Shown piece after piece: positions 23,233 to 31,233 of a stretch of DNA of 34,218 nucleotides (positions are counted from its first letter, which is position 1; each line of letters starts with the position of its first letter). The notes below the pieces were generated by a model, which was not told the DNA's origin, searched no databases, and was given only the letters and a program-made list of their open reading frames with translations. Both the position numbers and the translations under genes were made by a program. This DNA is from Methylocystis sp. (lineage in GTDB: Bacteria > Pseudomonadota > Alphaproteobacteria > Rhizobiales > Beijerinckiaceae), in assembly GCA_022843405.1 (NCBI GenBank), contig JALHNQ010000037.1, forward strand, positions 1 through 34,218, in the 5' to 3' direction.

Positions 23233-23297
23233 TAAATCGTTAGCGGGCGCATGACGCCGCATAGTGCGCCTTTGCGCCAAAATCATGAGGACGAACC

Positions 23298-23636
23298 ATG
23301 GTAGCTTCCCTAGACAGCGTTCAAAAGCTGGGCAAAGACCAATTTGAAGCCGTTTCCGCCGCCGCGGCCGCGGTGACCAAGGGCTGGCAGAGCATTGCCG
23401 CCGAAACCACCGATTATTCCAAGAAGTCCTTCGAGAAGAGCCGCGTTCTGGCTGAAAAGTTAATTGCGGTCAAGAAATTGGACGAAGCTCTCCAGCTTCA
23501 GTCCGACTACGCCAAGGGCGCCTATGAGGACTTCCTCGCCGAGGCGACGAAGCTCGGCGAGCTCTATACGTCGATGGCCAAGGAAGTTTTCAAGCCGATT
23601 GAGTCGGCGGCGAAGGCCTATAGCCCCGCCGAGTGA
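23298..23636 (+). CDS. phaP: Phasin
   Basis: A 112-residue amphipathic, Ala-rich helical protein of the phasin family (QLGKDQFE-type start, then SKKSFEKSRVLAEKLIAVKK and LQSDYAKGAYEDFLAEATKL). Phasins coat polyhydroxybutyrate granules and control their number and size. The length and the LDEALQLQSDYAKGAYE core are typical of the small alphaproteobacterial PhaP. GAGG precedes ATG 23298. It is monocistronic, with a strong sigma-70 promoter, two possible PhaR sites, and a terminator after it, as expected for an abundant, repressor-controlled protein. Some phasin-family proteins in Rhizobiales are not granule-bound; the operator-like sites favour a true granule protein. Confidence 0.93.
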   Translation: MVASLDSVQKLGKDQFEAVSAAAAAVTKGWQSIAAETTDYSKKSFEKSRVLAEKLIAVKKLDEALQLQSDYAKGAYEDFLAEATKLGELYTSMAKEVFKPIESAAKAYSPAE

Positions 23637-23678
23637 GCGGCGCTAGACACGTTCGTCCAATACGCGGCTAGGACTGTT

Positions 23679-23713
23679 AAGCCCGGGGAGGCGCGAGCTT
23701 CCTCCGGGCTTTT
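23679..23713 (+). terminator. Terminator of the phasin gene
   Basis: Stem AAGCCCGG (23679-23686) with CCGGGCTT (23704-23711), extended inward by GAGG/CCTC with a small bulge, and followed by a short T run. It lies 42 bp after the phasin stop. Confidence 0.85.
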
Positions 23714-23797
23714 GACTGGACGCAGTTTCGCCGCTTTTCGCTGAGACTTTTCGTCCTGCGACGCGCGAATGTCGGTTTTTTTGCGAAGGAGTGGCTT

Positions 23798-24133
23798 ATG
23801 AATCTGCGAAAGCGGGCGGCGGTTGCCGGCGCAGTGTGTGGCGCTGTCCTTTTGACCGCTCCATTGTCTACGGCGTTTGCGCAAGATGTGCGCATCGGCT
23901 GTTCGCTCGTCCAGCAATATGGCGGCGCGGAAGTGAACGTTATGCTCGATCAGGTGCGTTCAAGCGTCGGCGAGGGCGAGGCGAATGCCCTTCACGCCAA
24001 ATATGTCGGCCTCAAGAACGATTGCAGTTCTAATCAGAACGCGTCTCGCGTGGTTCGCCTCTCTCCCGCGATGCACAGACTTCTCACCGAATATGGCGTA
24101 AACGTTCATCAATTCGCCGTTTCTCAGCGATAG
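23798..24133 (+). CDS. Small secreted protein of unknown function
   Basis: A 111-residue protein with a clear signal peptide (about 1-28, ending TAFAQ) and an 80-residue mature part containing two Cys (IGCSLV and KNDCSSN) that could pair. GGAG lies shortly before ATG 23798. I do not recognise a domain. The mature part mixes short hydrophobic and polar stretches with no membrane segment and probably forms a small periplasmic fold. It stands alone between the phasin terminator and two hairpins ahead of dnaE. Confidence 0.75.
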   Translation: MNLRKRAAVAGAVCGAVLLTAPLSTAFAQDVRIGCSLVQQYGGAEVNVMLDQVRSSVGEGEANALHAKYVGLKNDCSSNQNASRVVRLSPAMHRLLTEYGVNVHQFAVSQR

Positions 24134-24214
24134 TCTGGCGCGCGGATCGCAACCAAGCGGACGCCGGCATCTCGCGCAAAGCGCACTTCAATCTTCTGGA
24201 CTCGAACAATTCAT

Positions 24215-24244
24215 CTGCATTTGGGCGATTGCGCCCAAATGCAG
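24215..24244 (+). terminator. Perfect 13-bp hairpin after the small secreted protein gene
   Basis: CTGCATTTGGGCG (24215-24227) pairs completely with CGCCCAAATGCAG (24232-24244) around the loop ATTG. No T run follows, so it may be a bidirectional or processing hairpin instead of a classic terminator. It lies 81 bp after the stop codon. Confidence 0.5.
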
Positions 24245-24275
24245 CTTGATCTCGTCTCCTTCCGAGACTGGAAAC

Positions 24276-24296
24276 GCCGGCCGGGCGCCGGCTTTT
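24276..24296 (+). terminator. Likely rho-independent terminator before dnaE
   Basis: Stem GCCGGC (24276-24281) with GCCGGC (24287-24292), loop CGGGC, then TTTT. It follows the 13-bp hairpin by 31 bp and may be the true end of the preceding transcript. Confidence 0.6.
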
Positions 24297-24395
24297 GCGG
24301 CATCTGGGGACGGCGGGGCGCGCGCAGTTTCGATACGCGGCGCGCCGCTGTAGAATTCGTTTCGAATCCGCCAAGTCCCATTCAGGCGCCAGAAT

Positions 24396-27300
24396 ATGCC
24401 AGCCGCCGAAGCCGGCTTCGTTCATCTGCATGTCCACACCGCCTATTCGCTGCGCGAGGGCGCGCTTGCGCTTGGCAAGCTTATCGACCTTGCGGCGCGC
24501 GATGAGCAGCCGGCGCTCGCCGTAACCGACACCAATAATCTCTTCTCGGCGCTGGAATTTTCGGAAAAGGCGGCGAAGGCAGGAATTCAGCCGATCGCCG
24601 GCGCGCAGCTGCGCGTCGATTTCGGCGACGGGAAGGGCGGGGCGGGGGCCGCGCGCGACGATCGCTTCGCCAATATCGTGCTGCTCGCCAAGACCGAGGC
24701 GGGGTATCGCAATCTGATGCGTCTCGCCTCACGCGCCTTCCTCGACACGGCGCAGGGCGAGGACCCGCATGTGACGCTCGACGCCCTCGCCGCCGACGCG
24801 CAGGAGCTGATCGCGCTGACCGGCGGCCCCGATGGCGCATTGGACCGCGCGCTCGCAAGCGGCGGTTCGGAGCAGGCGCAAGCGCGCCTCGCCGCGCTGG
24901 AACGTCTTTATGGCGACCGGCTCTATATCGAAATCCAGAGGCACAATTTGCCGGTCGAGCGGGAAGTCGAGCCGCAATTGCTCGACCTGGCCTATCGCCG
25001 CGGACTGCCGCTCGTCGCGACGAATGAACCTTATTTCGCCCAGCCCGTCGATTTCGAGGCTCACGACGCGCTTCTGTGCATCGCCGAAGGCGCGGTGGCG
25101 AGCGCCGACGCGAGGCGACGCGTTTCGCCGGAGCATTACTTCAAGACCCGCGCGCAGATGCGCGCGCTTTTCGCCGACCTTCAAGAGGCGACCGCCAACA
25201 CGCTGGAGATCGCCCGACGGGTCAGCTTCCGGCCTCAGACCCGCAAGCCGATCATGCCGCGCTTCGTGCAGGAAACCGGAGACGGCCATTCGCTCGACGA
25301 AATCGAAGCGCGGGAGCTGCGCCGACAGGCGAGCGAAGGGCTTGATCATCGCCTCGCGGCGCATGGTCCCGCGGCAGGGCGAACGCGCGCGGAATATGCC
25401 GCGCGGCTCGATTTCGAGCTTTCCGTCATCGAGAAGATGCGGTTCCCGGGCTATTTTCTGATCGTCGCGGATTTCATCAAATTCGCGAAGTCTCAAGGCA
25501 TTCCGGTCGGTCCCGGCCGCGGCTCGGGCGCCGGGTCGCTCGTCGCTTATGCGCTAACCGTCACCGACCTCGACCCCATCCGCTTCGGGCTTTTTTTCGA
25601 GCGCTTTCTCAATCCCGAACGAACGTCGATGCCAGATTTCGACGTCGATTTCTGCCAGTCGCGGCGCGGCGAAGTGATCGACTATGTGCGCGCGCGTTAC
25701 GGCGCCGATCGAGTCGCCCAGATCATCACATTCGGCTCCTTTCTCGCGCGCGGCGTTCTGCGCAGCGTCGGCCGCGTGCTGGAAATGCCGCTGGGGCAGG
25801 TCGACAAGCTCGCCAAGCTGGTGCCCCAGAACCCCGCGAAACCCGTCACCCTCGCCGAGGCGCTGGCGAGCGAGCAGAAATTGCGCGAGGCCGTGGAAGA
25901 GGACGAGCGCGTCCGCCGCCTGTTCAAAATCGCTGGGTCGCTCGAGGGGCTCTATTCCAACGCCTCCACCCATGCCGCCGGCGTCGTGATCGGCGACCGG
26001 CCGCTGCATGAGGTGACGCCGCTCTACCGCGATCCGAAATCCGACATGCCCGCGACCCAGTTCAATATGAAATGGGTGGAGCCGGCGGGGCTCGTAAAAT
26101 TCGACTTTCTTGGGCTGAAGACGCTGACGGTCATCTCGACCTGCGTCTCGTTGCTCGGGAAACGCGGAATTACGCTCAATCCGACCGCCATCCCGCTCGA
26201 CGACGAGCCGACCTTCGAGCTGCTGCGGCGCGGCGAGACGGTCGGCCTGTTCCAGGTGGAAAGCGCGGGGATGAAAAAGGCGCTTGTGGACATGCGCCCG
26301 GACCGTTTCGAGGACCTCATTGCGCTTGTCGCGCTCTACCGGCCGGGCCCGATGGCCAATATCCCGACCTATTGCGCGCGAAAGCTTGGCGACGAGCCGA
26401 TCGAATATGACCATCCCGAGCTGGAGCCGATCCTGAAGGAGACTTTCGGCGTCATCACCTATCAGGAGCAGGTGCAGCAGATCGCCAAGGACCTCGCCGG
26501 CTACAGTCTCGGACAGGCCGATATTTTGCGCCGCGCGATGGGAAAGAAGATCAAGGCGGAGATGGACGCGCAGCGCGAACGCTTCGTATCGGGCGCCACC
26601 GCGCATGGCATTGCGAAATCAACCGCCGACGCCATTTTCGATGCCTGCGCCAAATTCGCCGAATATGGCTTCAACAAATCGCATTCGGCGCCCTACGCCT
26701 TCATTACCTATCAGACGGCCTATCTGAAGGCCCATTATCCTGCGGAATTTCTTGCCGCCTCGATGACCTTTGACAAGAGCCAGACCGACAAGCTCGCCGA
26801 GTTTCGCGACGAGGCGCGGCGGATGGACGTCGCCGTTGGGCCGCCCTCGATCAATCATTCGGGGGTGGATTTCGACGTGGCGGCCGGCCCCGACGGAACG
26901 CTCGCCATCCGCTACGCCTTTTCGGCGATCAAGGGCGTCGGCGAGGGGCAGGCCGAGTCGCTTGTGCGCGCGCGAGGTGAGCGTCCGTTCGCCAGTCTCG
27001 CCGACGTTGCGAAACGGCTGAACCCGCGCGAAGTAAATAAGAAGACGCTCGAAAGTCTCGCCGCCTGCGGCGCCTTCGACGAAATCGAGCCCAATCGCGC
27101 GCGGGCCTTCGCCGCGATCGAGCCGATGCTCGCCGCCGCCAACAGGCACGTCGAAGATCGCAAGGCCGGCCAAAACGCGCTGTTTGGCGAAGCGGAGCCG
27201 GCGGACCTCGCGGTTCCAAAAACGCCGCCCTGGCCTGCGGCGGAAACCCTGCGGCGCGAATATGAAGCGGCCGGCTTCTTCCTCTCGGGCCATCCACTCG

Positions 27301-27857
27301 ACGCATACGCCAGTCTCATGCCTAAGTTGCGCGTGTCGCGCTGGAGCGAATTCGCCGCCTCGGTCAAGCGCGGCGCCACCGCCGGCAGACTGGCCGCCGT
27401 GGTTCTGGACCGCGCCGAGCGGCGCACCAAGTCCGGCTCGAAAATGGGGATCGTGCAGCTTTCCGACGTGAGCGGCCAATATGAAGCGATCCTCTTCCAG
27501 GAAGGGCTGACGCAATATCGCGATCTCCTGGAGAAGGGCGCTGCTGTGCTCGTCACGCTCTCCGCGGCGGTCGAGGGCGAGGACGTTCGCGCCCGTATCG
27601 TCGCGGTCGAATCCCTGGCCGCCGCGGCGGCCCGTGCGCAGAAAGGCCTGCGCGTCGTCGTCGGCGACGAGAGTCCGCTCGATCGGATCAAGACGCGGCT
27701 GACCGGACGCGGCGAAGGCGAGGTGTCGATTCTGCTGAAGCGTGAGCAGGGGCAGGAGGAGATCGAAATTCGATTGCCGGGGACCTATTCCGTCAACGCG
27801 GACGTCGCCGGAGCGCTGCGCGCCATACCGGGCGTGCTGGAGGTGGAATACCTGTAG
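24396..27857 (+). CDS. dnaE: DNA polymerase III alpha subunit
   Basis: A 1153-residue replicative polymerase of the DnaE1 type. An N-terminal PHP domain starts FVHLHVHTAYSLREG. The polymerase core has GPGRGSGAGSLVAYAL, then the catalytic PDFDVDFC (Asp about 413 and 415), and the third Asp in KFDFLGLKTL (about 569). Next come fingers and beta-binding regions with YNKSHSAPYAFITYQTAYLK-like sequence, and an OB fold near 980-1080. Length and motif order are standard. It is monocistronic here, with hairpins before it and an AT-rich spacer after it. The TAG stop forms part of a 12-bp palindrome, TAGCTATAGCTA (27855-27866). Confidence 0.97.
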   Translation: MPAAEAGFVHLHVHTAYSLREGALALGKLIDLAARDEQPALAVTDTNNLFSALEFSEKAAKAGIQPIAGAQLRVDFGDGKGGAGAARDDRFANIVLLAKTEAGYRNLMRLASRAFLDTAQGEDPHVTLDALAADAQELIALTGGPDGALDRALASGGSEQAQARLAALERLYGDRLYIEIQRHNLPVEREVEPQLLDLAYRRGLPLVATNEPYFAQPVDFEAHDALLCIAEGAVASADARRRVSPEHYFKTRAQMRALFADLQEATANTLEIARRVSFRPQTRKPIMPRFVQETGDGHSLDEIEARELRRQASEGLDHRLAAHGPAAGRTRAEYAARLDFELSVIEKMRFPGYFLIVADFIKFAKSQGIPVGPGRGSGAGSLVAYALTVTDLDPIRFGLFFERFLNPERTSMPDFDVDFCQSRRGEVIDYVRARYGADRVAQIITFGSFLARGVLRSVGRVLEMPLGQVDKLAKLVPQNPAKPVTLAEALASEQKLREAVEEDERVRRLFKIAGSLEGLYSNASTHAAGVVIGDRPLHEVTPLYRDPKSDMPATQFNMKWVEPAGLVKFDFLGLKTLTVISTCVSLLGKRGITLNPTAIPLDDEPTFELLRRGETVGLFQVESAGMKKALVDMRPDRFEDLIALVALYRPGPMANIPTYCARKLGDEPIEYDHPELEPILKETFGVITYQEQVQQIAKDLAGYSLGQADILRRAMGKKIKAEMDAQRERFVSGATAHGIAKSTADAIFDACAKFAEYGFNKSHSAPYAFITYQTAYLKAHYPAEFLAASMTFDKSQTDKLAEFRDEARRMDVAVGPPSINHSGVDFDVAAGPDGTLAIRYAFSAIKGVGEGQAESLVRARGERPFASLADVAKRLNPREVNKKTLESLAACGAFDEIEPNRARAFAAIEPMLAAANRHVEDRKAGQNALFGEAEPADLAVPKTPPWPAAETLRREYEAAGFFLSGHPLDAYASLMPKLRVSRWSEFAASVKRGATAGRLAAVVLDRAERRTKSGSKMGIVQLSDVSGQYEAILFQEGLTQYRDLLEKGAAVLVTLSAAVEGEDVRARIVAVESLAAAAARAQKGLRVVVGDESPLDRIKTRLTGRGEGEVSILLKREQGQEEIEIRLPGTYSVNADVAGALRAIPGVLEVEYL

Positions 27858-27868
27858 CTATAGCTAAT

Positions 27869-27970
27869 CTTCCACAATAAGTTGAATCTATAAATAGCTG
27901 AATTATTGTTATAAACATATTCAATTGATATATCGCCATTCTGGGAGCTGGGTTTTTTTTTCTGTGGAAG
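27869..27970. repeat. AT-rich segment bounded by 8-bp inverted repeats
   Basis: CTTCCACA (27869-27876) and TGTGGAAG (27963-27970) enclose about 86 bp of markedly AT-rich DNA with a nine-T run. No target duplication is visible at the ends. It could be a relic of a miniature element, a curved upstream promoter region for the next gene, or both; I cannot decide. Confidence 0.35.
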
Positions 27971-28049
27971 GCTCGGAACAAAAAACCGACAATTTCGTTG
28001 ATTGAACGTCAGCGTAAAATGCGATCGTCCTTACTCGCAGGAGATATCC

Positions 28050-28379
28050 ATGGATGCGATGCTCTCCGACGCCGCCGCCCTCGTTGGCGCGCCTAATGCG
28101 CAGTTCCTCGCTCTGCTGCTCATCGGCGGCGCGATCGGCTGGGGCGCGATGAGGCTTTCACATCTGATGCATTCTAGCGTTGCCGCTGGGGCTTTGCTGC
28201 TCTCCGCGGTGACGGGAGCATGGCTGGCCGCCGAACTCGCCGTGCGCGCCGGCGTCGGACCCCGCTGCGCCGATGCGGTGCTGGTCGCTGGCGCGATCGG
28301 CGCGGCGCTGTTCTGCGCAGGATGGCGCGCGCTGCACCAAGCGCATGGATCGCCTGAGGACATTGCGGTTCGTCATTGA
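28050..28379 (+). CDS. Small inner-membrane protein of unknown function
   Basis: A 109-residue protein with three hydrophobic segments at about 18-34, 43-65 and 72-90, linked by short polar loops, and a soluble C-terminal tail (HQAHGSPEDIAVRH). The Gly-rich first segment (LLLIGGAIGWGAMRL) recalls GlsB/YeaQ-type small membrane proteins, but the similarity is loose. ATG 28050 has AGGAG six bases upstream and is chosen over an upstream start at 28002. It lies 36 bp before lipA on the same strand and may be cotranscribed with it. Confidence 0.65.
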   Translation: MDAMLSDAAALVGAPNAQFLALLLIGGAIGWGAMRLSHLMHSSVAAGALLLSAVTGAWLAAELAVRAGVGPRCADAVLVAGAIGAALFCAGWRALHQAHGSPEDIAVRH

Positions 28380-28415
28380 CGCGCCTAGCTTGGAGGGTGA
28401 GGAGACTCTCCGCTT

Positions 28416-29393
28416 TTGACCGTCATCGACCTCTTGAATGACGATCCCCGCAAGAAGCGGGGGGCGTCTCTTTTGCGCCATCCGGAGAAGGCCGCCCGTC
28501 CCGACGCGCCGATTCTGCGCAAGCCGCCGTGGATACGAGTCAAGGCGCCGGGCTCCAAGGCCTGGGCCGAGACCAGCGGCCTGTTGAAGGACTCTGGACT
28601 CGCGACCGTCTGCCAGGAGGCGGCCTGTCCAAACATCGGCGAGTGCTGGGAGAAAAAGCACGCGACCTTCATGATCATGGGCGACATTTGCACGCGCGCC
28701 TGCGCTTTCTGCAATGTCGCCACCGGCCTGCCTGCGCCGCTCGATCCGACCGAACCGGACAGGGTGGCTGAAGCGACGAAAGCGCTTGGCCTCTCTCATG
28801 TCGTCGTGACGTCGGTCGATCGCGACGATCTTGATGACGGCGGCGCCGGCCATTTCGCCGAAACCATCGCCGCGATCCGCTCGACATGCCCTGAGACGAC
28901 GATCGAAGTTCTGACGCCGGATTTTTTGAGAAAGCCTGGCGCGCTGGAGCTTGTCGTCGCGGCCGGTCCCGACGTGTTCAATCACAATCTCGAAACCGTT
29001 CCGTCGCTCTATGTCACGGTGCGGCCGGGCGCGCGCTATTTCCACTCGCTGCGCCTGTTGCAGCGCGCCAAGGAGCTGAACCCGTCGCTGTTCACCAAAT
29101 CGGGGATCATGGTCGGGCTCGGCGAAAGCCGCATCGAAGTGATGCAGGTGATGGACGACATGCGTTCGGCCGACGTCGACTTCATCACCATCGGCCAATA
29201 TCTGCAGCCGACGCGCAAGCACCACGCGATCGAGCACTTCGTGACGCCGGAGGAGTTCGACTCCTACAGGACGATCGCCTTCGCCAAGGGCTTTCTCTAT
29301 GTCGCGTCGTCGCCGCTCACCCGCTCGTCGCATCATGCGGGCGACGATTTCGCCAAACTGCGCGCGGCGCGCCGGCGGCTCGCCGAAGGGTAG
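28416..29393 (+). CDS. lipA: Lipoyl synthase
   Basis: A 325-residue radical SAM enzyme that inserts two sulfurs into octanoyl groups on the E2 and H proteins, making lipoate. Both [4Fe-4S] clusters are visible: the auxiliary cluster Cys66, Cys71 and Cys77 ([12 protein letters not shown]) and the radical SAM cluster Cys92, Cys96 and Cys99 (CTRACAFC). The C-terminal [11 protein letters not shown] provides the Ser ligand of the auxiliary cluster. The start is TTG 28416 with GGAG 11 bases upstream, giving the normal family N-terminus. In alphaproteobacteria lipA is commonly followed by a COQ10-like gene and cinA; here another gene and repeats intervene. Confidence 0.96.
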   Translation: MTVIDLLNDDPRKKRGASLLRHPEKAARPDAPILRKPPWIRVKAPGSKAWAETSGLLKDSGLATVCQEAACPNIGECWEKKHATFMIMGDICTRACAFCNVATGLPAPLDPTEPDRVAEATKALGLSHVVVTSVDRDDLDDGGAGHFAETIAAIRSTCPETTIEVLTPDFLRKPGALELVVAAGPDVFNHNLETVPSLYVTVRPGARYFHSLRLLQRAKELNPSLFTKSGIMVGLGESRIEVMQVMDDMRSADVDFITIGQYLQPTRKHHAIEHFVTPEEFDSYRTIAFAKGFLYVASSPLTRSSHHAGDDFAKLRAARRRLAEG

Positions 29394-29446
29394 GCGAGCG
29401 GGGTGGAAAGACCTGGCGAAGCGCGCGGGCGCGACCCCCTCCCCAA

Positions 29447-29546
29447 CCCTCCCCCGCTTCGCGGGAGAGGGAGCAGAGTCGGCGCTTCATCGGGATTTCG
29501 TTAACGCCGCTCGCTAGGGTTCCCTCTCCTGTGAAGCGGGAGGGGG
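29447..29546. repeat. Palindromic intergenic repeat pair after lipA
   Basis: A C-rich unit at 29447-29473 (CCCTCCCCCGCTTCGCGGGAG followed by AGGGAG, shown here in two parts) recurs as its near reverse complement at 29522-29546, with 48 bp between. The unit belongs to a widespread Rhizobiales intergenic repeat type built on CCCTCCCC and CGGGAGAGGG. The two copies can fold into one long stem. It may act as a terminator of lipA or as an mRNA-stabilising element. Confidence 0.6.
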
Positions 29547-29571
29547 CGCGGCGGCGCGGCGACTAGAAAAA

Positions 29572-30066
29572 TCACGCCGCAAGCGCTGTCGAAATTTCCG
29601 CGAGCGTGGCGCGTTCGGAGTCAGTGACTTTCACGCCGCCAAAGCCCAAAAAGCCGCCTTCGACGCCGGCCTCGGCCACGAGATTGGCGATTTGGTTCAG
29701 CCAGTCCTTGAAGGCTTTCGACTCGCTGGGCGCCTTTGAATTGAGGATCGACGCGGTGCGGCGCAATTCGGCGAGCGCTCGGTCCTTGAACTCCTCCAGC
29801 TTCGCGCCTTCCACCACATTCTTCACGCCGTCCCGCGCGGCGGCGCGTCCCTCCGGCGTTAAGAGATCATTTACCACCGCCTTGATCAGCGCATCCGCAT
29901 TAGGATCGGATTTCGCCGTGGCCAGAGCCTTGGCGCTCGCAAAACCTTCCTGCACCGTGCCGATGAAGCCGCTGGGGTCGCCGGCGCTGACCGCGAAGCC
30001 GGCAAGCAGCGGTGATTCCAGGATTTTCTTCCACTCGTCGGCCGTGAAATTGGATTTATCCGCCAT
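29572..30066 (-). CDS. Conserved cytoplasmic protein of unknown function
   Basis: A 164-residue soluble, largely helical protein beginning MADKSNFTADEWKKIL, with VSAGDPSGFIGTVQEGFASA and a C-terminal GGFLGFGGVKVTDSE segment. ATG 30066 with GGAGG upstream is the start; the open extension further up covers a 21-bp tandem repeat and is rejected. No signal peptide or membrane segment is seen, and I do not recognise the family, although the sequence looks conserved in character (TADEWKKILESPLLAG). It sits on the opposite strand between lipA and the COQ10-like gene, and so interrupts an otherwise common gene order. Confidence 0.75.
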   Translation of the reverse strand: MADKSNFTADEWKKILESPLLAGFAVSAGDPSGFIGTVQEGFASAKALATAKSDPNADALIKAVVNDLLTPEGRAAARDGVKNVVEGAKLEEFKDRALAELRRTASILNSKAPSESKAFKDWLNQIANLVAEAGVEGGFLGFGGVKVTDSERATLAEISTALAA

Positions 30067-30094
30067 CGTTACCTCCCATGGAATATTGCGCATA

Positions 30095-30139
30095 TCTGCA
30101 GCCAGCGAGAACGCGTCTGCAGCCAGCGAGAACGCGTCT
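30095..30139. repeat. 21-bp tandem duplication upstream of the gene at 29572-30066
   Basis: Two perfect 21-bp copies at 30095-30115 and 30116-30136, plus three bases of a third. The unit begins TCTGCAGCC and ends GAACGCG. It lies 29 bp upstream of the minus-strand ATG at 30066, in the region expected to hold that gene's promoter and leader, and 88 bp from the divergent COQ10-like gene. Confidence 0.9.
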
Positions 30140-30226
30140 ATAGAACTGCGCTCCGCCGGGATTGTTCCCGGCAAGTGGAACGCGGCTTTTGCCGCTGCCG
30201 CGACGATGAATTAGAAGCTTGGCTGC

Positions 30227-30697
30227 ATGAAGAGTTTCCGCAACCGTCGCCACGTGCCGCACAGCGCCCGGGAAATGTTCGCGCTGGTGCGCGAGGTCGA
30301 GTCCTATCCGCAGTTCGTGCCGCTCTGCGAAGCCGTCCGCGTCCGGCGCCGCTCGGAGATCGCGCCAGGAGTGGAGCTGTTGCTCGTCGAAATGCAGGTC
30401 GGCTTCAAAGCCATCTGCGAGCGCTATGTGAGCCGGGTCAGCTGCGATTCCAACAAGCTCGACATCAGGGTCGAATGCGCCGAAGGGCCGTTTCGCAAGC
30501 TCGACAATCGCTGGACCTTTCGCGACGAACCGGATGCGAGCGCGGTCGCGCCGCGGTCGATGGTCGAATTCTTCATCGCTTATGAATTCAGGAGCGCGGC
30601 GCTCGGGCTGGTGATGGGCGCGATGTTCGATCGGGCCTTTCATAAATACGCCGACGCCTTCGTCAAGCGGGCGGATGAGGTTTACGGCCGCTGCTGA
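30227..30697 (+). CDS. COQ10/RatA-like START-domain protein
   Basis: A 156-residue START/SRPBCC protein of the COQ10 family. The conserved start [28 protein letters not shown] and the end [20 protein letters not shown] are clear. In mitochondria COQ10 binds ubiquinone and is needed for efficient respiration. In Escherichia coli the relative RatA has been called a ribosome-association toxin, and annotation pipelines often use that name. In an alphaproteobacterium the COQ10 role is more likely, but this is inference. It is near lipA on the same strand and overlaps the convergent cinA gene by 16 bp. Confidence 0.9.
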   Translation: MKSFRNRRHVPHSAREMFALVREVESYPQFVPLCEAVRVRRRSEIAPGVELLLVEMQVGFKAICERYVSRVSCDSNKLDIRVECAEGPFRKLDNRWTFRDEPDASAVAPRSMVEFFIAYEFRSAALGLVMGAMFDRAFHKYADAFVKRADEVYGRC

Positions 30698-31191
30698 GTG
30701 AGCGCGACGGCTTCGATCATCATCTCGAGCGCCTGCGCGACCGAGGCGGCGCGGATTTCGGCGCGGGTAAGCGGACCAAAGCGCCGCTCGACATGGGTCA
30801 CCGCGCCGCCGCGGCGCGCGCAGGCGAAATGAACGAGGCCGACAGGCTTATCCGCCGAGCCGCCGCCGGGGCCGGCGACGCCGGTGATGGCGACGGCGAT
30901 GTCGGCGAGAGATCGATCGATCGCGCCCAGCGCCATGGCGCGGGCGACCTCGGCGCTGACCGCGCCATGGCGCTCGATGAGCGGCCATGGGACGCCCAGC
31001 ATGTCGCGCTTCGCTTCGTTGGAGTAGGTCACGAAGCCGCGGTCGAAAACGTCGGAAGCGCCGGCGATGTCGGTCAGCGCCGCGGCGACCAGTCCGCCGG
31101 TGCAGGATTCTGCCGTCGCAAGGCGCAGGCCCTTGGCGCGCCCGTCATCGATGAGTGGTTTAGCATTTACGTATATCGTAATTTCACTCAT
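30682..31191 (-). CDS. CinA C-terminal-domain nicotinamide-nucleotide amidohydrolase
   Basis: A 169-residue stand-alone PncC/CinA-C domain that removes the amide from nicotinamide mononucleotide in pyridine nucleotide recycling. Family motifs are [28 protein letters not shown] (given as key parts ATAESCTGG and TDIAGAS), [15 protein letters not shown] and [22 protein letters not shown] 31191 is chosen; ATG 31203 four codons upstream is equally open. The gene overlaps the COQ10-like gene by 16 bp at its 3' end. Its 5' end lies in a cluster of ATTACG motifs and a 22-bp imperfect tandem repeat. It lacks the N-terminal molybdopterin-binding half of full-length CinA, as is normal in Rhizobiales. 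Confidence 0.9.
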   Translation of the reverse strand: MSEITIYVNAKPLIDDGRAKGLRLATAESCTGGLVAAALTDIAGASDVFDRGFVTYSNEAKRDMLGVPWPLIERHGAVSAEVARAMALGAIDRSLADIAVAITGVAGPGGGSADKPVGLVHFACARRGGAVTHVERRFGPLTRAEIRAASVAQALEMMIEAVALTQQRP

Positions 31192-31233
31192 TACGTATCT
31201 CATAATTCGTGATTACGCATCTCATCAATCATG
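31190..31233. repeat. 22-bp imperfect tandem repeat at the cinA start
   Basis: Two copies, beginning at 31190 and 31212, agree at 18 of 22 positions; the shared core is ATTACG(T/C)ATCTCAT. The copies span the start of the cinA-type gene and the stop of arfB. An ATTTACG and a CGTAAT within the first codons add to the cluster. Confidence 0.6.

Noticed and set aside
25554-27515. Long open frames (350 and 298 codons) antisense to dnaE
   Set aside because: They mirror the high third-position GC of dnaE, contain no recognisable domain, and lack ribosome-binding sites.
28158-29336. 392-codon open frame antisense to lipA
   Set aside because: Shadow of lipA codon bias; Arg-rich sequence with no domain, while lipA on the other strand is complete with all cluster cysteines.
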